Notes: a model not told the origin generated them from the letters alone. A stretch of DNA of 64,000 nt from Paracyclopina nana (GCA_019096065.1 JAGUCH010000003.1:2666001-2730000); one strand, 5' to 3'; positions 29,500 to 41,506 are shown, numbered from the stretch's first letter. Program-made: numbers and translations.

Positions 29500-29714
29500 G
29501 GCAAATATTGGTTTCACCTGCAAAGCAACAGTTTTCAGTCAAGTGCGTTGAATTGAGTGGTTAATGCATTTTCTAAGGTAACAAGAGGAGTCGTTGTTTC
29601 GGTAATGGCTTTTTGCGGCATGTTTTGGTTGCTTTCCGGTTGCCCCGTCTAGGCTCAGCAATTTCGTCCTAGTCCTGCTCAATGAATTGCCAATTGAGAA
29701 TTCAGTTCGCCGCA
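29500..29714. promoter_or_regulatory. Gap between the neuropeptide gene and the small secreted protein
   Basis: A 215-bp divergent gap. A minus-strand acceptor (TTGCTTTGCAG) at 29518 shows that the neuropeptide transcript has a further 5' exon, which must lie beyond or within the neighbouring gene on the opposite strand. No promoter motif is clear. Confidence 0.4.
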
Positions 29715-30143
29715 ATGAAGTTTTTTCTTTTATTTATGATCACGGCGGCCTCTTTGGCCTTCGCCAATGCTTCGAATGAGTATCAATCAGATGAAGAGTC
29801 CTCGAAAGTGAACAAACAAGTTTTCGTGGAGTCCGTGAGACCCAAGAAAAATCTATTTGAGAAGATCATCAGCGGCAATATCAATTTCTTGGCCAATGTC
29901 CCCAAACAAGTTCCGAGCTGGGTAAGCACGATAAGCTTTGTCAGCGGCTCAAAATTCTGAAGCTTGATTTACGCTTTCTTATTTCAGATTCTCGACAAAG
30001 TGCCCTTTTACGGCGAAGACGTGCTAGTCATTCCCAAGTCCGATCCCAACCTTGACCCTGACAAAGTGAAAGACTTGTACCCGGCACCTGCCAAATTTCC
30101 GGACGCAAAAAAATCGGTGGTGCATGATGGTACCGAGCCATGA
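29715..30143 (+). CDS. Small secreted protein, function unknown
   Basis: Two exons (29715-29921 and 29988-30143) joined by a 66-bp GT-AG intron, phase 0, give 120 aa. The start is the ATG at 29715 (MKFFLLFMITAASLAFANAS), a clear signal peptide with cleavage likely after residue 17-20. The mature part is charged, has no cysteines and no dibasic peptide grid, and ends in a Pro/Lys/Asp-rich segment (IPKSDPNLDPDKVKDLYPAPAKF). No family is recognised. It may be an extracellular or cuticle-related peptide, but nothing in the sequence proves that. AATAAA occurs near 30198. Confidence 0.8.
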
Positions 30144-30670
30144 TAAAATATTAGAAAGACTTACCCGAATTAGGGTTTCGAAATGCTTCAATATGAAATA
30201 AATTGTTGAGCTCTACGTAGTCTTCAAGTGCTTCGATGTCAATTGGCGGCCTCGAAAGCAACGGCCTCCATATATACGGTATCCGTATAGAGGCTCCAGG
30301 AAACTTTGCGACGTTGTGGCTTCAACCTGAACCGGCTTTCTCTCGGCGATAAGCGCATCATCGAAAAAAAGCGCGAGCGTCCTCGATTACGTTAACATAC
30401 AAAGTCATACAAACTAATAACACGCGGCCGAGAGCTGCAAGGCATATATTTATTCTCGCTTTAGTTGATTATTTTTGTCGTTAAATCGCAGGCGTGAATT
30501 TGACAGTTTGTTAATGACCTCATAAAACGTGTACGTACGAACGCGCCGCCACGTTGATGATCTATCAAGTTCGTCCGTAGCTGGGGCTTTTAGCCTAGTT
30601 TGACGATGTGTCATCCCGAGCGGTTGATATGAGTATTGTAAAGGCGCGAGTCATAAATGCTAGGCATATA
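30144..30670. other. Intergenic DNA after the small secreted protein
   Basis: About 530 bp. It begins with the 3' UTR of the secreted-protein gene (AATAAA at about 30198). No further gene or repeat is recognised up to the inverted-repeat element at 30671. Confidence 0.4.
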
Positions 30671-30887
30671 GGTCCTTTCCATGTGCTCACGTTTGGTTTT
30701 GAGGTACAAAAAAATGTACCACGCAAAACCGTTTTTGCAAGACCGTTTTCATTGTTTATTTACGTTTTTGTTTACTTTTTGCGTACTGACTGTTTACTTT
30801 TTTTTGCTACTTGACCAAGACCAATTTTTTGTACCACCAAAAACCGTTTTTGAGATTTGTTTTTTGTACAAGCACATGGAAAGGTCC
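30671..30887. repeat. Small inverted-repeat (MITE-like) element
   Basis: A 217-bp stretch bounded by near-perfect 17-bp inverted repeats: GGTCCTTTCCATGTGCT at 30671 and AGCACATGGAAAGGTCC ending at 30887 (one mismatch). Inner parts are also partly inverted (TTTTGAGGTACAAAAAA against TTTTTTGTAC). It is flanked by ATA on both sides, a possible 3-bp target duplication. The superfamily is not determined. Confidence 0.6.
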
Positions 30888-31526
30888 ATATTGACATAAT
30901 CAGCCGCAGGAACATTGCATGCAATTGAACAGCTGATTCGAGGCGCTTGATGTGATGTACGTGCTGCAGTTCAATGTAGGCTATCAATCTGCCATAAGGA
31001 AGTGACTACAAGCAATTTTATAACCAAACTTCGTTTTAATTTAGCCCGTGAAGAGGTGCTTCTGGATTTGCCGGGATGACCTAGAAACAACAGACATCAG
31101 AATGAAGCAAAGCTCTACAGGTGTGCGCGAGTGATACTTTTACAAGCCAGTGTGCTCAATGCAGCGGAGTGCAGGCCATATCCAAACGAGCAAACATTTT
31201 GCAATCATAAAAAGCGACCTTAGTGATCATCAGGAAAAAAATCCATAGTAAGTATTTTGCTTGAAGAATGCCTAATATGTACATGAAGTACATGTACTTG
31301 AAGATGCATGCAAATGTTTTCCAAGCCACTTAGACCGTCAAATTGTGCATGATAATTACAATTTAACAATTTTCGTTCCAGCCCTGATTTGAATTGGGTC
31401 CGCATTGCTATTTCTTTCAAGTCTCGAACAAAGTGATGAACGTGTATCACATGTTTTAATAGGCCTTTCACTCAGCTGTCAGTTCCAGGAATTTGCTCGA
31501 TGAAGTTCAATCAAGAACTAATAGTT
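30888..31526. other. Intergenic DNA between repeats
   Basis: About 640 bp of AT-rich DNA with no supported gene. Short open frames (30772-30987 and 31220-31471, minus) have no features. Confidence 0.4.
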
Positions 31527-31713
31527 CCCTACCGCCTCAGCAAAAGTTAGACCCCAAGAAAAATCCCTGAGAGGTCGGGAAAAATTTGAGAACCGAGCAA
31601 CTATTTTTTATCCGAGCGCAGCGAGGAAATGAAAAATTGTGCGAGGTTCTCAAATTTTTCCCGGCCGATCAGGGATTTTTCGAGGGGTCTAACTTTTGCT
31701 GAGGGTGGTAGGG
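31527..31713. repeat. Imperfect palindrome / foldback element
   Basis: Arms of about 80-85 bp run from CCCTACCGCCTCAGCAAAAG at 31527 to CTTTTGCTGAGGGTGGTAGGG ending at 31713 (read in parts). They pair over most of their length, including AAAAATCCCTGA and GGGAAAAATTTGAGAAC. The loop is short and Ala/Thr-codon poor. No open frame. It could be a foldback MITE or a single-stranded hairpin-forming site. Confidence 0.65.
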
Positions 31714-31718
31714 ATTCA

Positions 31719-32576
31719 TTTTTCTCTAACAGTAACCGAAAATCCCAGGTTGGTTGAAATTCCAAGACAAGCTCGACTTAATATTTCGATCTATTTTAAA
31801 GTGACCTAAGTCAACTCGCGCTCGCTTGGCTGGACTGCCCACTGACTCATCAAAATTCAGCACTCTACTGGCTTCTAGCTGAATACTGAAACTCAATTAG
31901 AAGTCAGAATCACCGCCGAATGACGCCATTGAACATTTTTAACCAGTGATGTGATGTAAAATTGGAAAACCAAGACTCCCGCACCTCAGAGTGACTCCCG
32001 CCCCTGGCAGCGTCTCCTGCACCCGGCAGCGTCTCCTGCACCCGGCAGCGGCTCCCGCACCCGGCAGCGGCTCCCGCACCCGGCAGCGTCTCCCGCACCC
32101 AGCAGCGTCTCCCACACCCGGCAGCGTCTTTATATTCAAATTGAGGCTGCTCAAGACCAAGACGGCAATTTGAAGCTCCCGCACCCAGCAGCGTCTCCCG
32201 CCCCCGGCAGCGTCTCCACACCCGGCAGTGTCTCCACACCAAGCAGTGTCTCCACACCCGGCAGCATCTTTAACTGCAAATTGAGGCTGCCCAAGAACAA
32301 GACGGCAATTTGAGGCTCCCGCCCCCGGCTGTGTCTCCCGCACCCGGCAGCGTCTCCCGCACTTGGCAGCGTCTCCCGCACATTGTGGCTACTCAAGACT
32401 ATGAATTCGGTGGGAAAAAAATTCGCCTGGTGATTTTTTTTCCCGGGAAAAAAATTCCCCTGGTTAATTTTTTTCCCAATGTGTTTGTTTACATTTCGTC
32501 TTGGTAGAGAAATAAACTGAGAACTATTTGGAAATTGAAACCTAACCAGGGATTTTCGGTTACCGGTAGAGAAAAA
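31719..32576. mobile_element. TIR-bounded element carrying a GC-rich minisatellite
   Basis: Sequence at 31719-31766 (TTTTTCTCTAACAGTAACCG..., AAAATCCCAGGTTGG...) recurs inverted at 32528-32576 (...CCTAACCAGGGATTTTCGG, TTACCGGTAGAGAAAAA), with about 85 percent identity over some 46 bp. The inner part is mostly the 19-bp minisatellite at 31986-32390, plus AT-rich arms. No transposase frame is present, so this is a non-autonomous DNA-transposon-like unit. Its right end stops 35 bp before the phospholipase D start codon. Confidence 0.55.
31986..32390. repeat. 19-bp GC-rich minisatellite
   Basis: Tandem copies of CGGCAGCGTCTCCTGCACC and close variants (CGGCAGCGGCTCCCGCACC and CAGCAGCGTCTCCCACACC). 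Runs are broken twice by a longer unit containing AAATTGAGGCTGC(T/C)CAAGA and AAGACGGCAATTTGA, so the array has a higher-order period of about 150 bp. The open frames across it on both strands (up to 134 codons) follow from the repeat and are not taken as genes. Confidence 0.85.
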
Positions 32577-32611
32577 AAGCTCCTCTGAATACTACCGCAC
32601 CAGACAAAAAG

Positions 32612-35600
32612 ATGGTGCATGAGCAAGCTTCGGATTCAGAGTATGACTCATTTCCTGTCAGCTCCAGCCTCTCAAACATTCGCAATGAGGCCACAATAAT
32701 TGCTGCAGATTCGGTTGCTGAGCGCGAAAAATCCTTTGCGGCTGCAATTTTTCGCTCTCCTGATGAAGAAGTCTCCTTCAAATCCGGAAAAAATGGTAAT
32801 GATTCCACAGTGGTCCGGAAAAGCTGGCTGTCAGGTCAATTTGTTGCAGGCTTTTTGCTAAATGTGCCCATCAATGTTGAAATCGTGGCTGTGGAGAGAA
32901 CTTTCCACGAGGCAAATGAAAGTAGTAGAGGCTCAGTACAATGGAATCCATTTTTGTATAGCATTGATGTCAACCATGGTCATTTCCGATGGAGTGTCAA
33001 GAAAAGATACAACCACTTTCTCAAATTACACACTGCCATCATGTTTGTGATGAATGCAGAGGATCAAACTGACGATGCTTCCGCAGCTACCAAAAACTAC
33101 GAAACTTTCGAAAAAGAGCAATCTCAGCACCAGGTGATTATCTTTCCCTTTTTTACTTTCCCTTTGTATCTCCCGTAACTCTATTACCACCTTCGCACGT
33201 TGTCAGTCTGGAATTCAAATTATTCCGACCATTTTTTAGCCTTTCCCTCGTTCGTCTCTCAGAGTAGCTTTCCAATTTTGCGAAAGACCATTATGACTGC
33301 TTTTCAAGAAATGTGCAGTTTTCTTCGCTTACGCCACTTCATTACAATTTTCAGAGATAACAAATGTTTGCCTATATCGTATAAATGGGTCTGGTGATAG
33401 ATAATATGATATATACGATAAGTAAATACTGCTTGAAAGTGGGAAATACTTAGTACCATAATTCATGTTCAATGTCAAAGCAAGTTTGTAATATGAATGA
33501 AGTAATGTCTTTTGAATAGAATTGCTTCATGAAGAAAATTACTTTTAATTTCTTTTGAATCTTTTCCTCGTAGGAGGTTCGCAAAAGAGCTACGCTATTA
33601 AAACGACTCAAGAGTACAACTATGATGCCCGATTCGGTGGCTCGTTTCCCAAGGAAGCCCGATTTTCTAATTTCTTCAGAAGATGCTGTGAACCGCCAGA
33701 AGCAACTGCAAGACTATTTGAACGCCATTTTGCAATGTCACGAGTACAGGACACACCCAGAAACAGTGAGACAGCTTTCATATTACTCTTCTGAAATGAT
33801 GATCCTCTTTCCCTACAGCTCGACTTCTTCGAGGTCAGTGAGTTGAGTTTCGCTCAAGATCTTATCAAAGGCAAAGAGGGAGTCGTTCGCAAAATGGCTG
33901 GAAGTGACCATCATCGAGGGGGCTTTTTTAAATGGCTCATCAAAGGATTGATGCGATGCCTGTGTGGATTTTTCATGGGGTACTAAACTAACAGTTAAAA
34001 AGATGAAGGAATCAAATTACCACTTGCTTAACTTGAGCAGCCACAGGTGGTACAAAGTTTGGATGATTGTTCAAGAAAGTTGCCTGATTTTCATAGACAT
34101 GGAAGACGGATCCATCAATTCTGTCCTTCTCTTTGATCCAGGTATGACGACAAGCGACATGATAAATGATCGAACAGGAAGTTAAATGTACTTTTTCTCA
34201 GGATTCCAGGTTATGCAAAGCAGCTCCAGAAAGCATTCGATGAGCATAAAAAACCTCTCTCAGTCCGTCACAGTGGCGGCTGCATCCCAATTCAGATTTA
34301 TCGAGTGGAATGAAGCAATCCATGGGGCAACCATCAAGGGTCAACCAGGTACGTTGTAAAATTCAAGTAAAGGCTTATAGCATAGCACAATTAAGCATAT
34401 AATTTGACTGCAGGCTTTGACTATATCCAAGACAATCGATTCGGTTCTTTTGCTCCTCTCAGAGAAAATTGTAAAGCCTCATATTTTGTGGATGGCCAAG
34501 ATTACATGGCATCAGTAGCAGATGCCTTGCTACAGGCCAAGGAGGAAATTTATATAGCAGATTGGTGGCTTAGTCCGGAAATTTATCTTAAGCGTGGAAT
34601 TGAATTGTCAACCCAGGAAGATGAGGAGCATTTCCGACTAGACAGGATTCTCAATAAGAAAGCAGTAAGTTAATTAATCATCGCAGCATATTAATAAGCG
34701 GTCAGTATTTGCATTCAGAGCCTTGATTGCATGCGTATTTACGAATCTTTGCACTCCTTTATAGGCTGAGGGAGTGAAAATCTTCATTCTCTTATACAAG
34801 GAATTCCAGTGGGCTTTGGGCTTGAACAGCTTCTACACGAAAAAGACGTTGATGAGTAAAAATATCAAAGTAATATTCAAGATTGCTTCCCCCCATCAAA
34901 TTTATCAAAGTGGTTTGATGTTTTGTGTGTCTTCCTGCTTAGATCATGCGTCATCCTGACCGGAACAAGGCTGAAATTAATGAATACCTGTGGGCTCACC
35001 ATGAAAAGCTGGTTGTGATTGACCAGAGTCTGGCCTTTGTCGGAGGCATCGATTTGTGCTATGGGAGATGGGACAACAGTAAGCACATGTTGACTGATTT
35101 GAGTGACAGCCACGTTGGAAAGCTATCGGTCATCCCACCAACTCCATCTACGAGCTCTAGGCCGGTGTCATTGGAATTACGTAAGTCCTCATGCATAAAA
35201 GTCATTTCCCTACAATGAGAAGCTTGTCTGTTATCCTAGCTGGAAAGCACATCATGTACGGGTTAAAAGCGGCCCACGATGTAACTGTGGCTCCCATCAG
35301 AGCTTTAGCGGCTGTCAGGTATTTAATTTACTTTTTTTTGCTCGTAGCAAAAAGTGCATACAGTGAAAGCTTTTCGGATGATGCACACGCTTGTGCACTT
35401 GATTCATTCTTTTTTCCATGTAGCCCTCTCGATCAGAATGGTGCCAACAGTTACTTGGAAGACCAAGGTGATGCTACTCATTCGGGGCATAAGCAAACTG
35501 GTCGAGTGCGAAGAGGCATACGAAAGGCCTACAGAAAGGCCAAGCGAAAGCTGAACATGAATAACCCATCAGAAACGGACTCTGTGATGGCTGAAGATGA

Positions 35601-37553
35601 CAATTCCTCCGATTCCTCTGATGAGTAAATGAGTAAAATTAGCTGTTTTGTTACTTCGATCTAAACTTATGGTCTAGCTCTGTTGGATCCGATTCTAGCA
35701 CGCACTCCGAGGAGAATTTAAGGAGGAAGATGTCAGTGATGGCTAAAAGGGTCATGTTCAAGCAAAGGGGTCGCACTAAAAACACGGGAGTGCCATCAGT
35801 GAACATTCAGTGCGTATACACCCGTTAGAGTTTGATCCGAAAAATATGCCATACGGGTGTTTGGACAAGTCATTTTTTGGGTCAGACTCTACTATGACGC
35901 AATCAAAATATTACTCGTGTATTCACATGTATCCTAGGATGATGGAAGACTTGGATGACGCTGGATCTAGTGGGACGACGACGACGACCTCAGCCTTAAC
36001 TTGGCGTGCCAAAGATTATGTCAACTTTATTGTGAAGGACGTGGCCAGGCCGGACTTGCCAGATCAGGATAATGTGGACAGAAGGACAACCGCCAGGATG
36101 CCCTGGCATGATATAGCTGTGGCCGTTCAAGGCCAAGCCGCCAGGGACGTTGCTCGACACTTCATACAAAGGTTTTTGGCTTCTACTAAAATAAGCTTTG
36201 GTCACCTGAAAGAAGCTTAAAATTGCATTGCAGGTGGAACGCAATAAAGAGAGAAAAGGCCAAGTTCAGCAAGCAATATCCGTATTTGGTTCCGCGGCGG
36301 TCCTTGCATGCAAATCCAACCTCTGCACCAATTGATTTGAAATCTTCGTCTGTCAAGTGTCAGGTAAATACGCTTTGAAAGTCGATGAGATGCCAATAAA
36401 ATGGGAGCAGCTTACTATGGCTTAGGCCTTCATTCAAAGCCATCATTTATTCTGCATATGCAGGTTCTCCGGAGCGCGAGCCAGTGGAGCATTGGAAGTG
36501 CCAGGGTTGAAAACAGCATCTACGCAGCTATGTTGACCGCCATACAAAATGCGCAACACTATGTCTACATAGAAAATCAATTTTTCATCACGAGCAGTAG
36601 CAGCAGCTCTTCCTCAAATTTGCAGAACCTTTCGTCGAATTTGGATTCTTCGGAAGACATAAGAAATAAAATCGGAAGAGCGCTCGCGGATAAAGTCATT
36701 GAAGCTCACAAGTAAGAAAAATCCCGACCTCCCTTTCTATTACATTTTATAGCCCCATATCTTTCGCAGGCGTGGAAAACAGTTCAAGATTTTCATTCTG
36801 CTCCCACTTTTGCCCGCATTCGAGGGTGACATTGGATCCCAATCGACTGGAAATGCATTGCGCATCATTCTCCACTTCAACTACACCTCCATTTGCAAGG
36901 GGCCCAACTCCTTATTCAAGCGAATCGAAGCTAATGGCATAAATCCATCTCATTATGTGTCTTTCTGCTCCTTGCGTCAACATGGAGTCCTCTTGAGTTC
37001 CCCAGTCACTGAGCTGATTTACATCCATTCCAAGTTGATGATTGTCGATGATGCCACTGTCATTTGTGGGTCGGCCAATATCAACGACAGAAGCCTCTTG
37101 GGATCCAGGGACTCGGAAATGGCCTTGATTTTTGAAGACCAGGCCTTTGACCAAGGTGTCCTCGGCGGAGAAAATGTCAAGTGTGGCAAATTAGCCGGAT
37201 CCCTAAGAAAAAGGCTCATGAGAGAGCATTTGGGTCCTGGCGCTGAAGTGGAGGACTGCATAAGTGATTCCTTCTACAAGGATGTTTGGCTGAGAAGAGC
37301 TTCCAGGAATACCAAACTGTTTGAAGAGATTTTCCAATGTATACCCACAGATGAAGTGCGCAACTTGGAGGAAAACCGAAAGTACCTCAGCCAAAGACCA
37401 TTAGCAGACATGGACAAGTTTGTGTCGCTACAAAAGATCAACCAAATCCAAGGATATTTGGTTTTGCTGCCGCTGCATTATTTAGAAGACGAGAACTTAC
37501 TACCCCCTTTATTTGCAAAAGAAGGCTTCGTGCCAACTGTGACGTGGACATGA
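32612..37553 (+). CDS. PLD1: Phospholipase D1/2-type enzyme (PX-PH-HKD)
   Basis: PLD hydrolyses phosphatidylcholine to phosphatidic acid and choline at Golgi, endosomal and plasma membranes. About 15 exons were placed: 32612-33133, 33574-33765, 33819-~33963, ~33995-34141, 34202-34348, 34414-34664, 34765-34869, 34943-35180, 35240-35318, 35424-35624, 35678-35809, 35938-36171, 36234-36363, 36464-36711 and 36770-37553. Exon 1 carries the PX domain ([15 protein letters not shown], then [17 protein letters not shown]). Exons 3-5 carry the PH domain ([19 protein letters not shown]). The two HKD catalytic motifs are [19 protein letters not shown] and [54 protein letters not shown] and the final VPTVTWT tail match animal PLD1/2. 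The loop between the HKD halves is Ser-rich and variable. The join between exons 3 and 4 is unresolved. The symbol denotes the PLD1/2 type; which one is not decided. Confidence 0.95.
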
Positions 37554-37869
37554 GTAATTTAGACCATCTGTGATATGCAATACACTTGTGATTAAAAATG
37601 TCGACTTTTGACTTTTTCTCTACCTTGCAAAATGAGAGCGCTAGCGGTTTTTTAAACTCGTATGCTATGGGAAGCTACGACAGGGGATTTTATGGTTTAC
37701 ACCATTGGAATCCCCATATCAATAGCTTTCAGAAAATGTGTAATATAAAGTTGGTTGAGAAAGTTTAGGTTAAAACCTCACCAGGAACACTGTGAAGGGT
37801 ATTACCGCCTTTCATATTGCGTTTTTCTTTTGACTGCAAATAGGCAAGCGTAAAAATGGGGATAATATC
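37554..37869. other. 3' flank of the PLD gene
   Basis: About 316 bp of AT-rich DNA with the 3' UTR of PLD and no other feature, running up to the minisatellite. Confidence 0.5.
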
Positions 37870-38259
37870 ATAGCGAATGTCCCATAAGGAGATGTCTCAT
37901 ACAAGCAAGTGTGTCTTAAACGGGCAAATGTCCCAAAAGGGCGAATGTCCCAAAAAAGCAAATGTCCCAAAAGGGGCGAATGTCCCAAATGAGCAAATGT
38001 TCATAAAGGGCAAACATGTCCAAAAAGGGCTAATATCCCAAGAGGGCAAATGTTCCAAGAGGGCGATTGTCCCAAAAGCGCGGATGTCCCAAAAGAGTGA
38101 ATGTCCCAATAGCGCAAATGTCCTATAAGAACAAAAGCCCCAAAAGGACAAATATCCCATAAGAGGGCTTATGTCCCAAAACGACGAATATCCAAAGAGG
38201 GCATATGTCCCAAAACGACAAATGTTCCAAGAGGGCATATGTCCCAAAAAGGCAAATGT

Positions 38260-38496
38260 TGTTTGAGATATCTCGCTACTCTATTTGAATATTCCCGCTC
38301 TTTGTATATTTTCCCTCCCTCTCATTAAACTCGTCAGCTTCAGCTGAATAAAATGATCAGTTATGTTCCAGCATTCATCATCATCACGTCTATTTATTGA
38401 AAACTTCGTAAGTTTCATTAAACTCGTTGAAAACTATTTCACAGTCATCCGCAGTTCTCTCAAGGACTTAGTATTCTTGCAGCGACACTGCGCACA
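38260..38496. repeat. 5' LTR of the short-LTR element
   Basis: 237 bp, TG...CA, with a near-identical copy at 40889-41125. It contains TTGTATATTTTCC and an AATAAAATG motif that could act as a poly(A) signal. Confidence 0.9.
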
Positions 38497-40888
38497 TGGC
38501 GCCCAACGTTTCCAGGCACAATCTAAGCCCTGTTTGAAACCGCCGGTTCGAAATATTGAATGCCGTAGCTCTTGGGGCTTGACCTGATCGGCATAAGAAA
38601 CTGCTGCTGTGAAACGCAGCGTGGAAATCCCGATTACGAAAAGCTAACAGTGATCGCACAAGCGGCATAAGAACTCTGCCAAAAGCAGCAGCGAAATCCC
38701 GCCTGTGACGAAAGCTCAATCAAAACCACGTGGCACTTGGCTTCGGGTGATCCTAAGAAAAGCGAAATCCTGTGGCATACTTCGGATCCCACAGCATAAG
38801 AGCTTGGAAAGCATCATCAAAACCCAGGTCTCCACCTGGAATATGACCATAAGAAGAGTGAAATCCCACAGCATACTTCGGATCCTGTGGCATAAGATCT
38901 CTGAAATCATCATTTTTCTCCAAAACTTTCCTTATAATCGGCATCAGAAAACCCCTGCTCTTGGAGCGGCGTTGAAATCCCGAAAGTAACGAAAGTCAGA
39001 GACTCTTATAATCGGCATTAGAAAGCCCCTACTCCTTGAATGGCGCTGAAATCCCGAGTAAAAGAAGCTCAAAAACCTCGAAAACTTCCTTTCTAAACAC
39101 ATCTTTCCTATCAAACTCCTTTTTTCTATTTACTGTGAACCCAACCCAGACGATTCGCAAAACCTCAAAAGGATCGTCAAAAACCTGTCAAACTTCTTTA
39201 AAAACTATTGACTACTTGTCATTCAAAACTTCTGATTTACAGTATATTCGTGTCTATGCGACAATAAACTTATTTGTGATAAGAAACTAAAACTAGTCAA
39301 ACTCGTTCATTAATTTATTTGGCGTTGAAATGGCTGAAGAACACCCAATAGAAAGCACTGTACTGTCAAGGCCATCAACTAGTGCTCAAACAGCCGATTG
39401 GACGAAACCTGAAAACAAGGTCGCTAAAAAAGCCAAAGTTCCATTTTTGAAAACGCGGCCGCACCACCTAGGCAAAATAATACGAAACAAGTCTGTAAAA
39501 CTCTTTATCATCAAAACTTTTAATGCCCCCTAATAGGTCAAATCATAAGGCATATTGATCAAGGGGGCGAATCATACCTATCAAGGGTTGAAAAACTTGT
39601 ATTTTAAACTGACAAAATGCGGGGAAAATCCCCACTGAACAATCAATTTTCCTTAAAGCAAAAATGATTCAAAGGCTTTGAACTAAAGTCAAAAGCTGAA
39701 AATATTTTATTCAAAATGAACTCATTTTTGCGAGAATTCAATCTAAAGACAGAATTCTTACTTTTATTCACATCAAATCCCTCGTAAAACTCAAACAGAG
39801 TCTTAAACGCACAACCTTCAACTCAAACCGAAAAACGAAGGTTCAAAACTATAGCTCTACACAAAATGAGGACAAAATGATTGCAAACTTTCCCCAGTCA
39901 GTAAGCTTTTCCCATGATCGCGCAATATTACAACGCGAGGAATTCTTACTTTTATTCACATTTACGATGAATCCATCAAACTTTTTGGCTCCTCGGACCC
40001 TTACCCGATTCACAGGTCTATGCAAACGGACGAGACCCGCCGCGTTGCATTGAGAAACCATAATGAGCTTCAAAGAGAGAAACTTGGCTTCGAAGACCTC
40101 ATTAGAGAGAACAGTTAGGGGCCCCTCCAACTAAAAGACCTCCTCAAACTGAGAAACGGAGGCCAAAAACTAGTTCTAAACAAAGGGGGATGAAATGATC
40201 GCAAACTTCCCCTGTCAAATTGTAGGGAAACGCGGGGAACTATCTTGGCTTTCCCAATGAAAACACTAACCCTCATAAAAACAGTAAGGTAGCAATTCCA
40301 TGGTTTAATTACTTTGTAATTGCGGGGAAGAAGTAAGAATTGCTCCGAAACATTACAAACAGTTAAAAACTCATAAAAGCGCAAATTGTCAGATTTGAAA
40401 TTGCGCTTACAAAAACAAATTCCTGACATTGAAAACTGAAAAACAAAAAACTTGCACGATAAATTCCGCACCCAAAATACAAACCAGAAGTCCAAAAGTA
40501 CATCCACCATGACGAAGACGACGTGCAATTGCGGGGAAGAAGCTTTTCAGCTCTTAAGACTTCTTACAAATTCGATAAATGTCACAAGTCTTTCCCAAGA
40601 GGAAACGCAACCACAATCGCAAATCCACCGGTACAAGAACCACAAGCAAGTTGAATGCGCTCCGCAAGTTCCGGAAGAAGCTATGGTTCGCCCCACTCGA
40701 CCTTGACAAGCGCAACGAACTGCGCAACACGCTACCCGACGTCCCGTTTGCCCAGCAACCCCGATTCCATCGCTCAAGCTCCCGGGATCGAAAACCGACC
40801 CCAGGCTGCTCGCCAAAGTCGAAGAAGAACATGGACAAAGGAGAAGCTCAATATTTGTTCATGTAAAGCAAAGTGCTTTAGCGGGGAA

Positions 40889-41125
40889 TGTTTGAGATAT
40901 CTCGCTACTCTATTTGAATATTCCCGCTCTTTGTATATTTTCCCTCCCTCTCATTAAACTCGTCAGCTTCAGCTGAATAAAATGATCAGTTACGTTCCAG
41001 CATTCATCATCATCACGTCTATTTATTGAAAACTTCGTAAGTTTCATTAAACTCGTTGAAAACTATTTCACAGTCATCCGCAGTTCTCTCAAGGACTTAG
41101 TATTCTTGCAGCGACACTGCGCACA
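40889..41125. repeat. 3' LTR of the short-LTR element
   Basis: Matches 38260-38496 over the full 237 bp, with one visible difference (TTACGTTCC against TTATGTTCC). Followed by the AATGT duplication. Confidence 0.9.
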
Positions 41126-41180
41126 AATGTTCCAAGAGGTCAAATGTCCCAAAATGGCAAATGTCACAAATGCACAGTGG

Positions 41181-41506
41181 GTCCCGTAGAAGTATTTTCC
41201 TCCATTTATGATTTTTCGTCAAATCGGCAGCGCATTAACGAAGCTCCAAATATTACTGTAAAACTGGAACTTTTGACTCTTTCTAGCAAAGTCTTACGCA
41301 AATGCACGCACTTTTTTTGATATCCAACCCTGTTTATATTATTTTTCCTCTGATTTGACAGTGTTATGGGCTGGACAACCATGGACTTAAAAAGTTCTGC
41401 TAATATTTAGTTTAGTTTTACATGCAAATAGAAGAGTCATCTTTTAGGGTCAATTTTGACCCTTATTTTTAATGAAATCCTGTTCTCTTGAGGCCTAAAA
41501 TACTTA
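41181..41506. other. Spacer between the minisatellite and the giant LTR element
   Basis: About 325 bp of AT-rich sequence with no gene seen. It is host flank for the insertion that starts at 41507. Confidence 0.5.

Larger units (their letters stand above)
38260..41125. mobile_element. Short-LTR non-autonomous retroelement (TRIM/LARD-like)
   Basis: A 2866-bp element with two 237-bp LTRs (38260-38496 and 40889-41125) that begin TG and end CA and differ at about one site by eye. It is flanked by a perfect 5-bp duplication AATGT (38255-38259 and 41126-41130). Directly after the 5' LTR is a tRNA primer-binding-type site (TGGCGCCCAACGTT at 38497). A purine-rich GCGGGGAA precedes the 3' LTR. The interior has no long ORF and no recognisable gag or pol, so mobilisation would depend on another element. 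The close LTR match says it is young. Confidence 0.9.
37870..41180. repeat. 17-bp minisatellite, split by an LTR-element insertion
   Basis: Imperfect tandem copies of a unit close to GCGAATGTCCCAAAAGG occupy 37870-38259. The array resumes at 41126 and fades by about 41180 (AATGTTCCAAGAGGTCAAATG...). The break is the insertion at 38260-41125. More than 20 units are visible, and many vary at the purine-rich end. Open frames across it simply repeat a short word (for example NVPKG-type) and are not genes. Confidence 0.85.

Noticed and set aside
31910-32396. Long open frames (up to 134 codons) on both strands at the GC-rich array
   Set aside because: They follow from a 19-bp GC-rich repeat read in several frames. 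No start context, signal or domain supports a gene.
37870-38259. Regular short repeats suggesting a CRISPR array
   Set aside because: The 17-bp units are contiguous and imperfect with no unique spacers, and the DNA is eukaryotic. It is a minisatellite.
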